Below are positions 24,777 through 33,522 of a stretch of DNA of 64,000 nucleotides, in pieces (positions within the stretch are counted from its first letter, which is position 1; each line of letters opens with the position of its first letter). Below the pieces are notes generated by a model. The model searched no databases. It saw only the letters and a program-made list of their open reading frames with translations, and was not told the DNA's origin. Both the position numbers and the translations under genes were made by a program. Origin of the DNA: Thermophagus sp052400625 (GTDB taxonomy: Bacteria > Bacteroidota > Bacteroidia > Bacteroidales > Marinilabiliaceae); NCBI GenBank assembly GCA_052400625.1, contig JBQTGH010000004.1. One strand, given 5' to 3'.

Positions 24777-26177
24777 ATGGAATACAAAGTAAAAGACATT
24801 TCTCTGGCCGAATTTGGACGGAAAGAAATAGAAATTGCAGAAAAAGAGATGCCGGGATTAATGGCATTGAGAGAAAAATATGCCAATGAGGCTCCGCTCC
24901 GCGGTGCAAAAATAATGGGATCGTTACACATGACCGTGCAAACGGCCGTTCTCATTGAAACGCTCACTGCTCTGGGAGCAGATGTACGATGGGCCAGTTG
25001 TAATATTTATTCCACCCAGGATCATGCCGCCGCAGCCATTGCCAAAGCAGGCGTTCCTGTTTTTGCCTGGAAAGGTGAAACATTGGAAGAGTACTGGTGG
25101 TGCACCGAACGGGCTCTGGACTTTGGTCAAGGAAAAGGTCCCGACCTGATTGTCGACGATGGCGGAGATGCTACACTTATGATCCATAAAGGGGTTGAAA
25201 TTGAAAAAACCCCCTCACTTCTTGATCTGGATTACAGTGAAGAGGGTGAAGATTTTCGGGAATTAATGGCTCTCCTAAAAAAAGCGTACAAAGAAAACAA
25301 CCAACGTTGGCAAGCGGTAGCCAAAGACCTGAAAGGAGTGAGCGAAGAAACCACAACCGGTGTTCATCGACTCTATCAAATGATGGAGCGCAAAGAGCTT
25401 CTCTTTCCTGCCATCAATGTTAACGACTCCGTCACCAAATCGAAATTTGACAATCTCTATGGATGCCGCGAAAGCTTGGCCGACGGAATCAAACGCGCAA
25501 CCGATGTAATGGTGGCGGGGAAAACCGTCCTTGTATGCGGATACGGCGATGTAGGGAAAGGATGCGCGCAAAGCATGAGAGGTTTTGGCGCCCGGGTGCT
25601 GGTAACCGAAATTGATCCGATTTGTGCATTGCAAGCGGCCATGGAAGGCTATGAAGTAACCACCATGGACACAGCCGTTAAGGAAGCCGACATTTTTGTT
25701 ACAGCCACCGGAAACAGAGATGTGATAACCGTTGAACATATGGCACAAATGAAGGATATGGCCATTGTGTGCAACATAGGGCACTTCGACAATGAAATAC
25801 AGGTTGAAAAGCTCACCAAATTTCCGGGCGTAAAGGAAACCAATATCAAGCCACAGGTTGATCAATTCACCTTTAGCGACGGACACAGCATTATTTTGTT
25901 GTCCAGAGGAAGACTCGTCAACCTGGGCAACGCAACGGGGCATCCCAGCTTTGTAATGAGTAACTCCTTTACCAATCAAACTCTGGCTCAGATAGAGTTA
26001 TGGAAAAACAACTACGACATTGGCGTTTATACCCTTCCCAAAAGGCTGGATGAAGAGGTGGCTCGCCTCCATCTTGAAAAACTTGGCGTAAAGCTAACGA
26101 CTCTAACCCCTGAGCAGGCCGATTATATCGGTGTAAGCCCCGAAGGTCCTTATAAATCTGATCACTACAGATACTAA
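24777..26177 (+). CDS. ahcY: Adenosylhomocysteinase
   Basis: A 466-residue NAD-dependent hydrolase that splits S-adenosylhomocysteine into adenosine and homocysteine, clearing the by-product of methylation. Marks are GSLHMTVQTAVLIETLTALG, NIYSTQDHAAAAIA, LIVDDGGDATLMIHKG, the NAD-binding VLVCGYGDVGKGCAQSMRG, CNIGHFDNEI and the C-terminal SPEGPYKSDHYRY. ATG 24777 precedes MEYKVKDISLAEFG, the family N terminus; an in-frame TTG five codons earlier is unlikely. The window also encodes CheR-type methyltransferases, but there is no operon link. A terminator follows. Confidence 0.97.
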   Translation: MEYKVKDISLAEFGRKEIEIAEKEMPGLMALREKYANEAPLRGAKIMGSLHMTVQTAVLIETLTALGADVRWASCNIYSTQDHAAAAIAKAGVPVFAWKGETLEEYWWCTERALDFGQGKGPDLIVDDGGDATLMIHKGVEIEKTPSLLDLDYSEEGEDFRELMALLKKAYKENNQRWQAVAKDLKGVSEETTTGVHRLYQMMERKELLFPAINVNDSVTKSKFDNLYGCRESLADGIKRATDVMVAGKTVLVCGYGDVGKGCAQSMRGFGARVLVTEIDPICALQAAMEGYEVTTMDTAVKEADIFVTATGNRDVITVEHMAQMKDMAIVCNIGHFDNEIQVEKLTKFPGVKETNIKPQVDQFTFSDGHSIILLSRGRLVNLGNATGHPSFVMSNSFTNQTLAQIELWKNNYDIGVYTLPKRLDEEVARLHLEKLGVKLTTLTPEQADYIGVSPEGPYKSDHYRY

Positions 26178-26203
26178 TATCCGACAATCTGTTTTCAAAC
26201 ACG

Positions 26204-26243
26204 AAAAGGGCTGTCCCAGACATCATGGACAGCCTCTTTTTTT
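26204..26243 (+). terminator. Intrinsic terminator after ahcY
   Basis: AAAAGGGCTGTCC pairs with GGACAGCC-T-CTTTT with one bulge, followed by seven T. The core stem repeats that of the leuB terminator. Confidence 0.85.
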
Positions 26244-26332
26244 GCTCTAAGCCGAATCATTATTGAGGATTAATTGCATCTCTTCCCAAAAAAGAAGGAG
26301 GTTTAATACGCACTTACCTACAACAGGAATCA

Positions 26333-26836
26333 TTAATAAGATGAGGTAACCACCAAAATATTTTGCACCACGGTAGCAGAATACTTTTTCAACCCATGAG
26401 GCGCAGGTCCTTCTATCAATTCACCATTGGGCGATGCAAGTAAAAATCTGGAGCCGCAACATTCACAAACGGCAATTGCAGGATCTTCGGGATCCACTTC
26501 CACACTACAAGTTTCTTTCTTTTCATATGGACACATCAAATCAAACGCATTATATAGGTCGCCCTGCCTATATACGACAATCCCGTTGATGCCCAAATAG
26601 GTCCCATAATGGTCCCATCGTGCTGTAAAAACGATATTTTGCGAATAAAGAGGATCTGTCAAATCAAAATAACCGACAAATTGCCGATCGGGAAAACCAT
26701 CGTTTTCTCCACAGCCTGAAGGCACAAGCGTGACAGTTGCAAATAAAAGAAAAATAAAAGATCTTTGCAGCATTGCGATAAGGATATGGTGAAGTTTCAC
26801 CATCGAGAAAAGGTTTTTATTCAAAATTCGTTTCAT
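26333..26836 (-). CDS. Rieske-like lipoprotein with cysteine-rich, non-canonical ligand set
   Basis: A 167-residue exported protein with signal peptide and lipobox VPSGC. A start at Met22 (26773) is also plausible. The mature part resembles the Rieske fold: VVYRQGDLYNAFDLMCPYE, then CSVEVDPEDPAIAVCECCGS, then FLLASPNGELIEGPAPHGL. Canonical Rieske sites are CxH and CxxH; here the first motif is CPYE and the second CECCGS, so both histidines are missing and extra cysteines appear. It may hold no 2Fe-2S centre, or a cysteine-only metal site such as zinc. The substrate or partner is unknown. Confidence 0.7.
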   Translation of the reverse strand: MKRILNKNLFSMVKLHHILIAMLQRSFIFLLFATVTLVPSGCGENDGFPDRQFVGYFDLTDPLYSQNIVFTARWDHYGTYLGINGIVVYRQGDLYNAFDLMCPYEKKETCSVEVDPEDPAIAVCECCGSRFLLASPNGELIEGPAPHGLKKYSATVVQNILVVTSSY

Positions 26837-26901
26837 TTTTTGGTTTTATCAAAAGTTGAGACTAAATTAGAGTTTTTAAATTAAACGATAGTTCTCTAAT
26901 A

Positions 26902-27378
26902 ATGGACGATTCTTTTGGAGAAATAATCTACATCATTGTGATGTTGGCAATATTTATTTTCTCGGCCTTCAAGAAAAAGAAGGCTACAGGAGATAATATT
27001 CCACAAAGTGAAGTGCCTCATCCCATGGATGAAGTCTTCTCTCCTTTTGATGAGTTATTGGAGACGGAAAATATTGATCCGCCCAGAGTGGAGCCACCAA
27101 AAGAGGAGGAAACAGTCCCCCCGGCACACGCCACAAGATCCAGTGTTAAGGATTATCCCTTTGTTAAAAAAGATTACGTTTTTACTTCCAACACATCACC
27201 GGAAGATCTCCGGCGTCAAAGGAAGAATAAAACATCATACCACCGACAAACCCATTTAAAATCGGAAGAAGACCTGCCCATTTCAGAAGGCGATCCAACA
27301 GCTTCGCATCCCTTCAGAAACTTTGACTTAAGAAAGGCGGTCGTCTACTCAGAAATTCTCAAAAGACCCGATTATTAA
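26902..27378 (+). CDS. Small membrane-anchored protein of unknown function
   Basis: A 158-residue protein with an N-terminal membrane helix (IIYIIVMLAIFIFSAF, residues 8-23) followed by KKKK and a long hydrophilic, Pro/Glu-rich, probably disordered tail. The C-terminal end FDLRKAVVYSEILKRPDY is a conserved-looking short motif seen at the ends of small Bacteroidota membrane proteins. I do not recognise a function. It precedes greA by 149 bp. Confidence 0.65.
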   Translation: MDDSFGEIIYIIVMLAIFIFSAFKKKKATGDNIPQSEVPHPMDEVFSPFDELLETENIDPPRVEPPKEEETVPPAHATRSSVKDYPFVKKDYVFTSNTSPEDLRRQRKNKTSYHRQTHLKSEEDLPISEGDPTASHPFRNFDLRKAVVYSEILKRPDY

Positions 27379-27527
27379 GAACTTCAGTTTGTCCGGACAC
27401 ACCTTTTTTTTATCCAAATAACATTTGCTAAATTTGCCGCAAAGGGTCCCGGACATTTATAATGTCTTGGGATTCTTTTCTTTTATATACTCTAAACTAA
27501 ATTCATAATAAATAGGAGGAACAAAAA

Positions 27528-28001
27528 ATGTCTAAGATCAATTACATTACCCAAAGCGGATTAAATAAATTGCGAGAAGAGCTGGTACAATTGGAGTCGG
27601 TTGAACGACCCAAAATATCCAGACAAATTGCAGAAGCTCGGGACAAAGGAGATCTTTCAGAAAATGCCGAGTACGATGCAGCTAAAGAAGCTCAGGGTTT
27701 GCTCGAAATGCGCATTGCCAAACTCAAAGAAACCATCGCAACCAGTAGAGTTATCGATGAATCTAAAATCGATACCACAAAGGTACAGATGATGAATAAA
27801 GTAAAAATCAAAAACCTGAAAAACAATGCAGTAATGACCTACACCCTGGTTTCCGATTCAGAGGCAGACCTCAAGGCAGGAAAAATTTCGGTTTCTACAC
27901 CCATTGCCAAAGGATTGATGGGGAAAAAAGTAGGTGATAAGGTCGACATAAAAGTCCCTTCCGGGGTAGTCCCTTTTGAGATCATTGAAATCTCACTATA
28001 A
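27528..28001 (+). CDS. greA: Transcription elongation factor GreA
   Basis: A 157-residue cleavage factor that rescues backtracked RNA polymerase. The N-terminal coiled coil (1-78) carries the acidic tip ARDKGDLSENAEYDAAKEAQ, with the catalytic Asp/Glu; the C-terminal FKBP-like domain (82-157) includes TPIAKGLMGKKVGDKVDIKV. GGAGG at 27513-27517 is one of the few clear Shine-Dalgarno sequences in the window and fixes the start. Confidence 0.96.
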   Translation: MSKINYITQSGLNKLREELVQLESVERPKISRQIAEARDKGDLSENAEYDAAKEAQGLLEMRIAKLKETIATSRVIDESKIDTTKVQMMNKVKIKNLKNNAVMTYTLVSDSEADLKAGKISVSTPIAKGLMGKKVGDKVDIKVPSGVVPFEIIEISL

Positions 28002-28108
28002 GTGGGAATTGCTAAATTCAGCATTTCCACCTTTTGAAATGGTGATTCCGTCACCGCCAATTCGCTGATTATACGGGAAAGTGAACATAATCTTTAAAGC
28101 AATAAACC

Positions 28109-28501
28109 ATGGCAACCATTTTTTCGAAAATTGTAAACGGTGAAATACCCTGTTACAAAATTGCAGAAGACGAACGCTACTTTGCCTTTCTGGATATTAA
28201 CCCCTTGCAACAGGGACACACGCTGGTGATTCCAAAACAGGAAACAGATTATCTGTTCGACCTGGAAGATGACCATCTGGCCGATATGATGATCTTTGCA
28301 AAAAAAGTGGCCAAAGCCATTCAAAAGGCCATTTCTTGTAAACGTGTAGGGCTTGTCGTCTTGGGACTGGAAGTTCCGCATGCGCACATTCATCTGGTGC
28401 CCATCAATAATGAAAGCGACGTTGATTTTTCCAATCCAAGGGTGAAATTATCTGGAAAAGAGATGGAAGCCATTGCCGACAAAATAAGAAAAGCCTTTTA
28501 G
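28109..28501 (+). CDS. HIT-family nucleotide-binding protein
   Basis: A 130-residue histidine-triad protein: TIFSKIVNGEIPCYKIAED at the N terminus, GHTLVIPKQE, and the active-site triad EVPHAHIHLVP (HxHxH). The family hydrolyses nucleoside phosphoramidates or dinucleotides; the true substrate is not predictable. It is 107 bp downstream of greA, a common order in Bacteroidota, and is followed by a strong terminator. Confidence 0.94.
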   Translation: MATIFSKIVNGEIPCYKIAEDERYFAFLDINPLQQGHTLVIPKQETDYLFDLEDDHLADMMIFAKKVAKAIQKAISCKRVGLVVLGLEVPHAHIHLVPINNESDVDFSNPRVKLSGKEMEAIADKIRKAF

Positions 28502-28527
28502 ATTTAAGGGTCCAACCTTAGATCTAA

Positions 28528-28582
28528 ACAGCAAGTCCCCCGAGTATTCTTTTGCAATATTCAGGGGACTGCTGTTTTTTTT
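28528..28582 (+). terminator. Strong intrinsic terminator after the HIT gene
   Basis: ACAGCAAGTCCCC-C-GAGTATT pairs with AATATTC-A-GGGGACTGCTGT, then eight T. Long stem with small bulges. Confidence 0.9.
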
Positions 28583-28739
28583 CGGGTTATAGTTGATTTC
28601 TCCATTCCAAGATTAAAGTCGATGTCATTCTCTTCTTTTTCAAACCTCCAATGCTCTTTTTTCTGTTAGAGCCTAAAACCACCGATTCTATCGCTCATAC
28701 AAGTTAAAATCAGGTAGTCAGCCGATCTGCCACACGCCA

Positions 28740-31580
28740 TCACCCCATTACCTTTGTCGCTTCATCCACCAAATAGACAATAGATTTATATGAGATCCCA
28801 CTATGCAGGGAGAGACCGATCTCACAGGTACGACTGGTACTATACCCTTCATGCACATCTTTGGGAAGCTGTTTCTTCAGTGGTTTCAATGCCGCCGCAT
28901 TCAGCTCCGGATGAGTAAATCCGCGGTCGCCGGCCCATCCACAACATCCCACCTCATCGGGTACCACCACTTCTGAAGCACACATTTGTGCCAGCTGTAA
29001 TATTTTTGTTTCCAACCCCATTTTAGTGCTGCTGCAAGTGGTATGGATAGCCACTTTTTTAGGTAGCGGTTCAAATTGTAACCTTCCGGGAAAATACTTT
29101 AGGATAAACTCCACGGGCTCATATAAGTGGAGCTTTTCAGACAGCGTCTCTTTCATTCTTAACAGACAGGGGCTCATATCACAATAAACCGGATATTTCC
29201 CCTCCTGAGAAGCTGTCAGCAAAGCCACATTAAGCTCTTTGGCTTTAGCCAATCCCTGTGCTTTAAACCCTTTACTGTCAAAAGCCATCCCGCAGCAAAG
29301 ATTCATTAATCCTTCAGGAAATATAACCCGGAACCCTGCTTTTTCAAGCAACTGTTTGGTTTTTTGAACCACTGACATCTCCTTCTTATAATCAGCCGAT
29401 TTTCCCATTGTTCGGTTGATACATGTGGGAAAATAAACGACCGTATCTTTCATGGTGGAATGATCGTTAACCTGATAAACTTTTCCGGACGGCCCTCCAT
29501 GAGGCATATAGGGATTCCACAAAGGCAGCCGTCGGCCGGTAACTTTAAACAACAACCCGGCAACCCCTTTCATCACTGGAGTACCTACCACCTTGTGGAT
29601 AAGCCCGACAAAGCCCAACAAAAGACGCATCCATCGCGTCACCAACCCCATATGGTTGGAAATCCATGTAGCCAGCCGATTTCCAGCCGAAGAGTTGGTA
29701 TCAAATCGAAGCTCCTTAATCAACTTTCCGGTATTGATATCCACCGGGCAGGCCAGTTCGCATAACCCGTCGGTGGCACACGTCGCGTCACCATTATATT
29801 TGTATCTTTTTTGAAGTTCTCTCAATCGTTGGCTGTCACCGTCTGCAAGAGCCAACCGATGCATTTCGCGGTACGCAACAATCCGCTGACGAGGTGTGAG
29901 CGTCAGTCCACGCGAAGGACAGTTCACCTCACAAAAGCCACACTCAATACATTTATCAATCAAATCATTAGCCACCGGCAACGGCTTAAGATTTTTCAGA
30001 TGGATTTGCGAATCATCATTCAGAATAACACCGGGATTTAAGATTCCTAAAGGATCAAAGAGATCTTTAATTCGCTTCATCAGCTGATAAATATCTTCTC
30101 CCCACTCTTTCTGCACAAAAGGAGCCATATTACGTCCGGTCCCATGCTCAGCTTTCAGACTTCCGTCAAATCGGTCAATTACCAAATGTACCAGGTCGTC
30201 CATAAAACGGCGGTACTTATCCAAGCCCTTGGGGTCATTAAAATCGGGCATCATAACAAAATGGATATTCCCATCCAATAAATGACCCCAAATTACATAG
30301 CCCTCATAACTGTATTCCTCGAGCAGTTTTTTCATTTCAACCAAAGCATCGCCCAACACCTCGGCCCGAAAAGCAATATCTTCAATAATACATGCCGTAC
30401 CCTTGGGACGGGAAGCGGCAGCAGAGGTAAACAAACCTTTTCTCACGCGCCACAACCGGTTATACTCCATGGTATCGGTGGTAAAGGAAACAGAATAGAC
30501 CGTCTTAAATCCTTCCAAAGCCCTTTCAATGGCATTGATTTGATCGTTTAAACCATCAGGATCCCCGGCAGACGTTTCAATCAACAAAGCCACCACATCC
30601 TCTTTCAATTCTTTCAGCACAGAAGGCATCCCCGGTTTTTTTTCCACAGATCGTAATGCATTGCGATCCATCAATTCGGCAGCACTCACTTCGCACTTAC
30701 GAAGAGGAAGAATCGCATCACAAGCGGATTGAATATCCTTAAAAAAGACCAATGCCGTGGCTTTCAACGGATAGTCCTTTACAGTCCGAAAGGTGACTTC
30801 CGAAATAAAGCCCAACGTTCCCTCCGAACCGACCATTAAATGCTGAAGGATATCTATGGGATCCTCAAAATCAACAAGTGCATTAACGCCATACCCGCAA
30901 GTATTTTTTAATTCATATTTATGTCGGATCTTGGCTTTAATGGCTTCGGAAGACTTGGCCAATTGCGACAGCTGAGACAACTGAGCCAACATGTCGGAAT
31001 ATTTAGCCCGGAACTTATCACAGGAAGCCCCATCCCGGGTATCTAGAATGGTTCCATCATACATTACAATACGCATTCCATCAATCGTATTATAACTATT
31101 ATAACGGATGCCATAGCTGGATCCACTGGCATTATTGGAGACAATACCTCCAATCCGCGCCGAATTAATCGAGGCCGGACTGGGCCCCAACTTTCGTCCG
31201 AAGGGTGATAACCGCACATTGGCCATAGCACCGGTTATTCCACTTTGAAATGTGGCCAATTTTCCATCTTCCGATATTCGATATTCGGAAAAGCCTTCTC
31301 CGGTTTCTATCAATACAGAGTCGGAAATGGTCTGTCCACTTAGGCTTGTCCCTCCCGATTTAAAAGTGATAGGGACGCGATGACGAGAACATACTTGAAG
31401 CACTTCGGCCATTTCGTCCTCAGTTTCCACCCTTAATACCATTTGAGGAATCAACCTGTAAAATCCGGCATCAGTACCCTTGGCCAGGGTGTATAATGGA
31501 TCTGTATATATGCGAGACTCCGGTATTAACTTATTTATTTCTTTCTTAAATTCTTTTGTGATACTATTTCTTGCATTCAT
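28740..31580 (-). CDS. Fused FAD-linked dehydrogenase / Fe-S oxidoreductase (D-lactate dehydrogenase-like)
   Basis: A 946-residue fusion of a GlcD/Dld-type flavoprotein and a GlcF-type iron-sulfur protein. Order: FAD_binding_4 domain (about 40-270; FKSGGTSLSGQT, GGIVSNNASGSSYGIRYN, VGSEGTLGFISEVTFR), FAD-oxidase C (270-530; GHLLDGNIHFVMMPDF, EHGTGRNMAP), two 4Fe-4S motifs (CIECGFCEVNCPSRG, CATDGLCELACP), and CCG domains (CCGMAFDSKGF, CCGWAGDRGF) at the C terminus. Such enzymes oxidise D-lactate or related 2-hydroxy acids and pass electrons to quinone. Substrate is inferred. Its position beside a murein-scavenging locus is notable, since MurNAc breakdown yields D-lactate. Confidence 0.9.
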   Translation of the reverse strand: MNARNSITKEFKKEINKLIPESRIYTDPLYTLAKGTDAGFYRLIPQMVLRVETEDEMAEVLQVCSRHRVPITFKSGGTSLSGQTISDSVLIETGEGFSEYRISEDGKLATFQSGITGAMANVRLSPFGRKLGPSPASINSARIGGIVSNNASGSSYGIRYNSYNTIDGMRIVMYDGTILDTRDGASCDKFRAKYSDMLAQLSQLSQLAKSSEAIKAKIRHKYELKNTCGYGVNALVDFEDPIDILQHLMVGSEGTLGFISEVTFRTVKDYPLKATALVFFKDIQSACDAILPLRKCEVSAAELMDRNALRSVEKKPGMPSVLKELKEDVVALLIETSAGDPDGLNDQINAIERALEGFKTVYSVSFTTDTMEYNRLWRVRKGLFTSAAASRPKGTACIIEDIAFRAEVLGDALVEMKKLLEEYSYEGYVIWGHLLDGNIHFVMMPDFNDPKGLDKYRRFMDDLVHLVIDRFDGSLKAEHGTGRNMAPFVQKEWGEDIYQLMKRIKDLFDPLGILNPGVILNDDSQIHLKNLKPLPVANDLIDKCIECGFCEVNCPSRGLTLTPRQRIVAYREMHRLALADGDSQRLRELQKRYKYNGDATCATDGLCELACPVDINTGKLIKELRFDTNSSAGNRLATWISNHMGLVTRWMRLLLGFVGLIHKVVGTPVMKGVAGLLFKVTGRRLPLWNPYMPHGGPSGKVYQVNDHSTMKDTVVYFPTCINRTMGKSADYKKEMSVVQKTKQLLEKAGFRVIFPEGLMNLCCGMAFDSKGFKAQGLAKAKELNVALLTASQEGKYPVYCDMSPCLLRMKETLSEKLHLYEPVEFILKYFPGRLQFEPLPKKVAIHTTCSSTKMGLETKILQLAQMCASEVVVPDEVGCCGWAGDRGFTHPELNAAALKPLKKQLPKDVHEGYSTSRTCEIGLSLHSGISYKSIVYLVDEATKVMG

Positions 31581-31724
31581 CGTGATACACTGATTCTTAA
31601 ATGACTCTTGAGAAAAAGTTTAACGGATCAAAGTTATAATACTTCTGACATACTACGCAGAAATTACGGCTAAAAATTCAACTTTCCCCCAACACCCCAC
31701 AGCAGACGACCTTCATTAACCAAT

Positions 31725-31760
31725 AAAAAAGAGCCACCCCTAAAAAGGTAGCTCTTTAAA
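31725..31760 (-). terminator. Terminator downstream of the first SusD-like gene
   Basis: On the minus strand AAAGAGCTACC pairs with GGTGGCTCTTT around TTTTTAGG, followed by TTTATT. It lies 57 bases past the SusD stop codon and is nearly symmetric, so it may act on both strands. Confidence 0.75.
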
Positions 31761-31816
31761 ATGATTGATCTTTGTTTTTCCAGGCAGGTAATACAAACCA
31801 AGGATTTCGGCTTTTC

Positions 31817-33502
31817 CTACTTTGCCCACCAAAGTTCGGTGTCCTGTTGGTCAGGTCCCTGCCTATCGATGGCGTCCTGAAGATTCTCGTTATTTCTGGA
31901 ATAAGCATTGGAACCATACCTCATTCTTGTAGGATACTTCCCGGCAATATTTCCGTAGCCAAAAATTTCTGGGTCGTCAACACCGTCGGCCAAATCAGCC
32001 GGGAATCCGAGATCACGAACGACCGCCCAGGCTTGAAAACCTTCGGTATAATAGGCCAACCATCTTTGAATGGCAATCTTTTCCAGATCATTGCCACCGT
32101 CCAGATTGGCCATGGGAGAATTCATCAAATAGTCATCGATTTCCGAGGGTTCCACATCCCACAACAACATGGCATAACGAATTCCCTGGCGATAAAGCGC
32201 ATTGGCATCACCTGAACCCACTCCCCTCACGATGGCTTCAGCCTGCAAAAAGTAAGATTCAGCGGTGGTCAAGACAATTTCAGGGGCAATAGGCTCATCT
32301 TCCCCTTTGGCTTGAATAATATACTGAGAGGGAGTGCTAAACAAGCTAAATCGAGCATAATTTTTCATTTCCTGCCTTAACCGGACTGGTTGTCCCACAT
32401 AATAAGTATTTTCAGCCATATTAATAGTCGATACACCATCCTCCCCAACAACTTCCTCATAAACAGCGCCGGCCCTGTCGAGCGCATCCAATATAAAATT
32501 CTTTCGTTTTTGATACATTGCTTCATCATCACTTTCCGGCCACGGAATTTCAATACCTTCACCGCCAACAGCCGGTTGTGCATATTTGGTTAAACGGGGA
32601 TCACCATTGTCTTTCAAATGATTTATCAGATCCTGACTCACCGTCCAGCTTCCACCGCCAATAAAGTTATACCAGACATCACCATAACAGGCACTATTCC
32701 ACTGGCTAATTTCATTATCTTTTGGCAACAAAGCATTATCCTCTTCGGATGAAAGCAGTGGCGCAGCCAAAGCCTCTGAAACAGCAGTTTCGGCAAAGTC
32801 TGCATCCGATGCCCCCAAAGCCCTTAACCCAGCCCTTAATTTTAACGTATTAGCCAGTTTTTTCCATTTCTGAAGGTCTCCTCCATAAAAGAGATCATTC
32901 TCCCCCAGGTCTTCTTCACCATCACCCGTTCTTTCGGCATCACCTATCAACGTCATGGCCTGTGTAAGATCCTCAATAATGCCTTCATAAATATCACGCT
33001 GAGCATCAAATTTAGGTAGCAAAACATCAAGATTTCCGGCCTCTGAATAGGGCACATCCCCAAACACGTCCGTAAAATACTGATAATAGATGCTTTTAAT
33101 AATCAAGGCCGTAGCATATGCCAAGGAGTTTTCTTTGTCGCCTCCCGGTCCGGTAAGCTGAAGGTAGGTAACAATATTTCCGGTATAACCCTCCAACCAA
33201 TCCCATGCAGCATCGGTATATCCCCCATTAAAGGAATATCCCAATTCATCGGACCACCACGACACAGAATGTCCAAAACAAAAATGACCTGCATAACGGT
33301 CGGCATGAATAAGATGTGCCCGCCAATAGGGATAACGGTCAGGCGCCATCAATTTAACCTGACTCTTGGTAATAAAATACCTGGCCGATATATCACCGGC
33401 ATTTATGGCCGAAGGGTTCTGATTAATATCACTGAAATCGTCGGTGCAATTAACAAACATCAATGCAACTATTATGACGACAAATGCTTTATATAGTTTC
33501 AT
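31817..33502 (-). CDS. SusD/RagB-like outer-membrane lipoprotein (pair 1)
   Basis: A 561-residue SusD-like_2 family protein that should cap a SusC channel and bind nutrient at the cell surface. The signal peptide ends with FVNCTDD (Cys19). SusD marks: NQNPSAIN near the N terminus, ALIIKSIYYQYFTDVFGDVPYSEA (TPR-like helices), KWKKLANTLKLRAGLRAL, and the C-terminal ESYFLQAEAIVRG and RWLAYYTEGFQAWAVVRDLG. It starts 20 bp after the interrupted SusC gene. The substrate is unknown; the SusD_2 subfamily often pairs with peptide or protein-type uptake. Confidence 0.93.
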   Translation of the reverse strand: MKLYKAFVVIIVALMFVNCTDDFSDINQNPSAINAGDISARYFITKSQVKLMAPDRYPYWRAHLIHADRYAGHFCFGHSVSWWSDELGYSFNGGYTDAAWDWLEGYTGNIVTYLQLTGPGGDKENSLAYATALIIKSIYYQYFTDVFGDVPYSEAGNLDVLLPKFDAQRDIYEGIIEDLTQAMTLIGDAERTGDGEEDLGENDLFYGGDLQKWKKLANTLKLRAGLRALGASDADFAETAVSEALAAPLLSSEEDNALLPKDNEISQWNSACYGDVWYNFIGGGSWTVSQDLINHLKDNGDPRLTKYAQPAVGGEGIEIPWPESDDEAMYQKRKNFILDALDRAGAVYEEVVGEDGVSTINMAENTYYVGQPVRLRQEMKNYARFSLFSTPSQYIIQAKGEDEPIAPEIVLTTAESYFLQAEAIVRGVGSGDANALYRQGIRYAMLLWDVEPSEIDDYLMNSPMANLDGGNDLEKIAIQRWLAYYTEGFQAWAVVRDLGFPADLADGVDDPEIFGYGNIAGKYPTRMRYGSNAYSRNNENLQDAIDRQGPDQQDTELWWAK

Positions 33503-33522
33503 AATACGTTCAATTTTAATGA

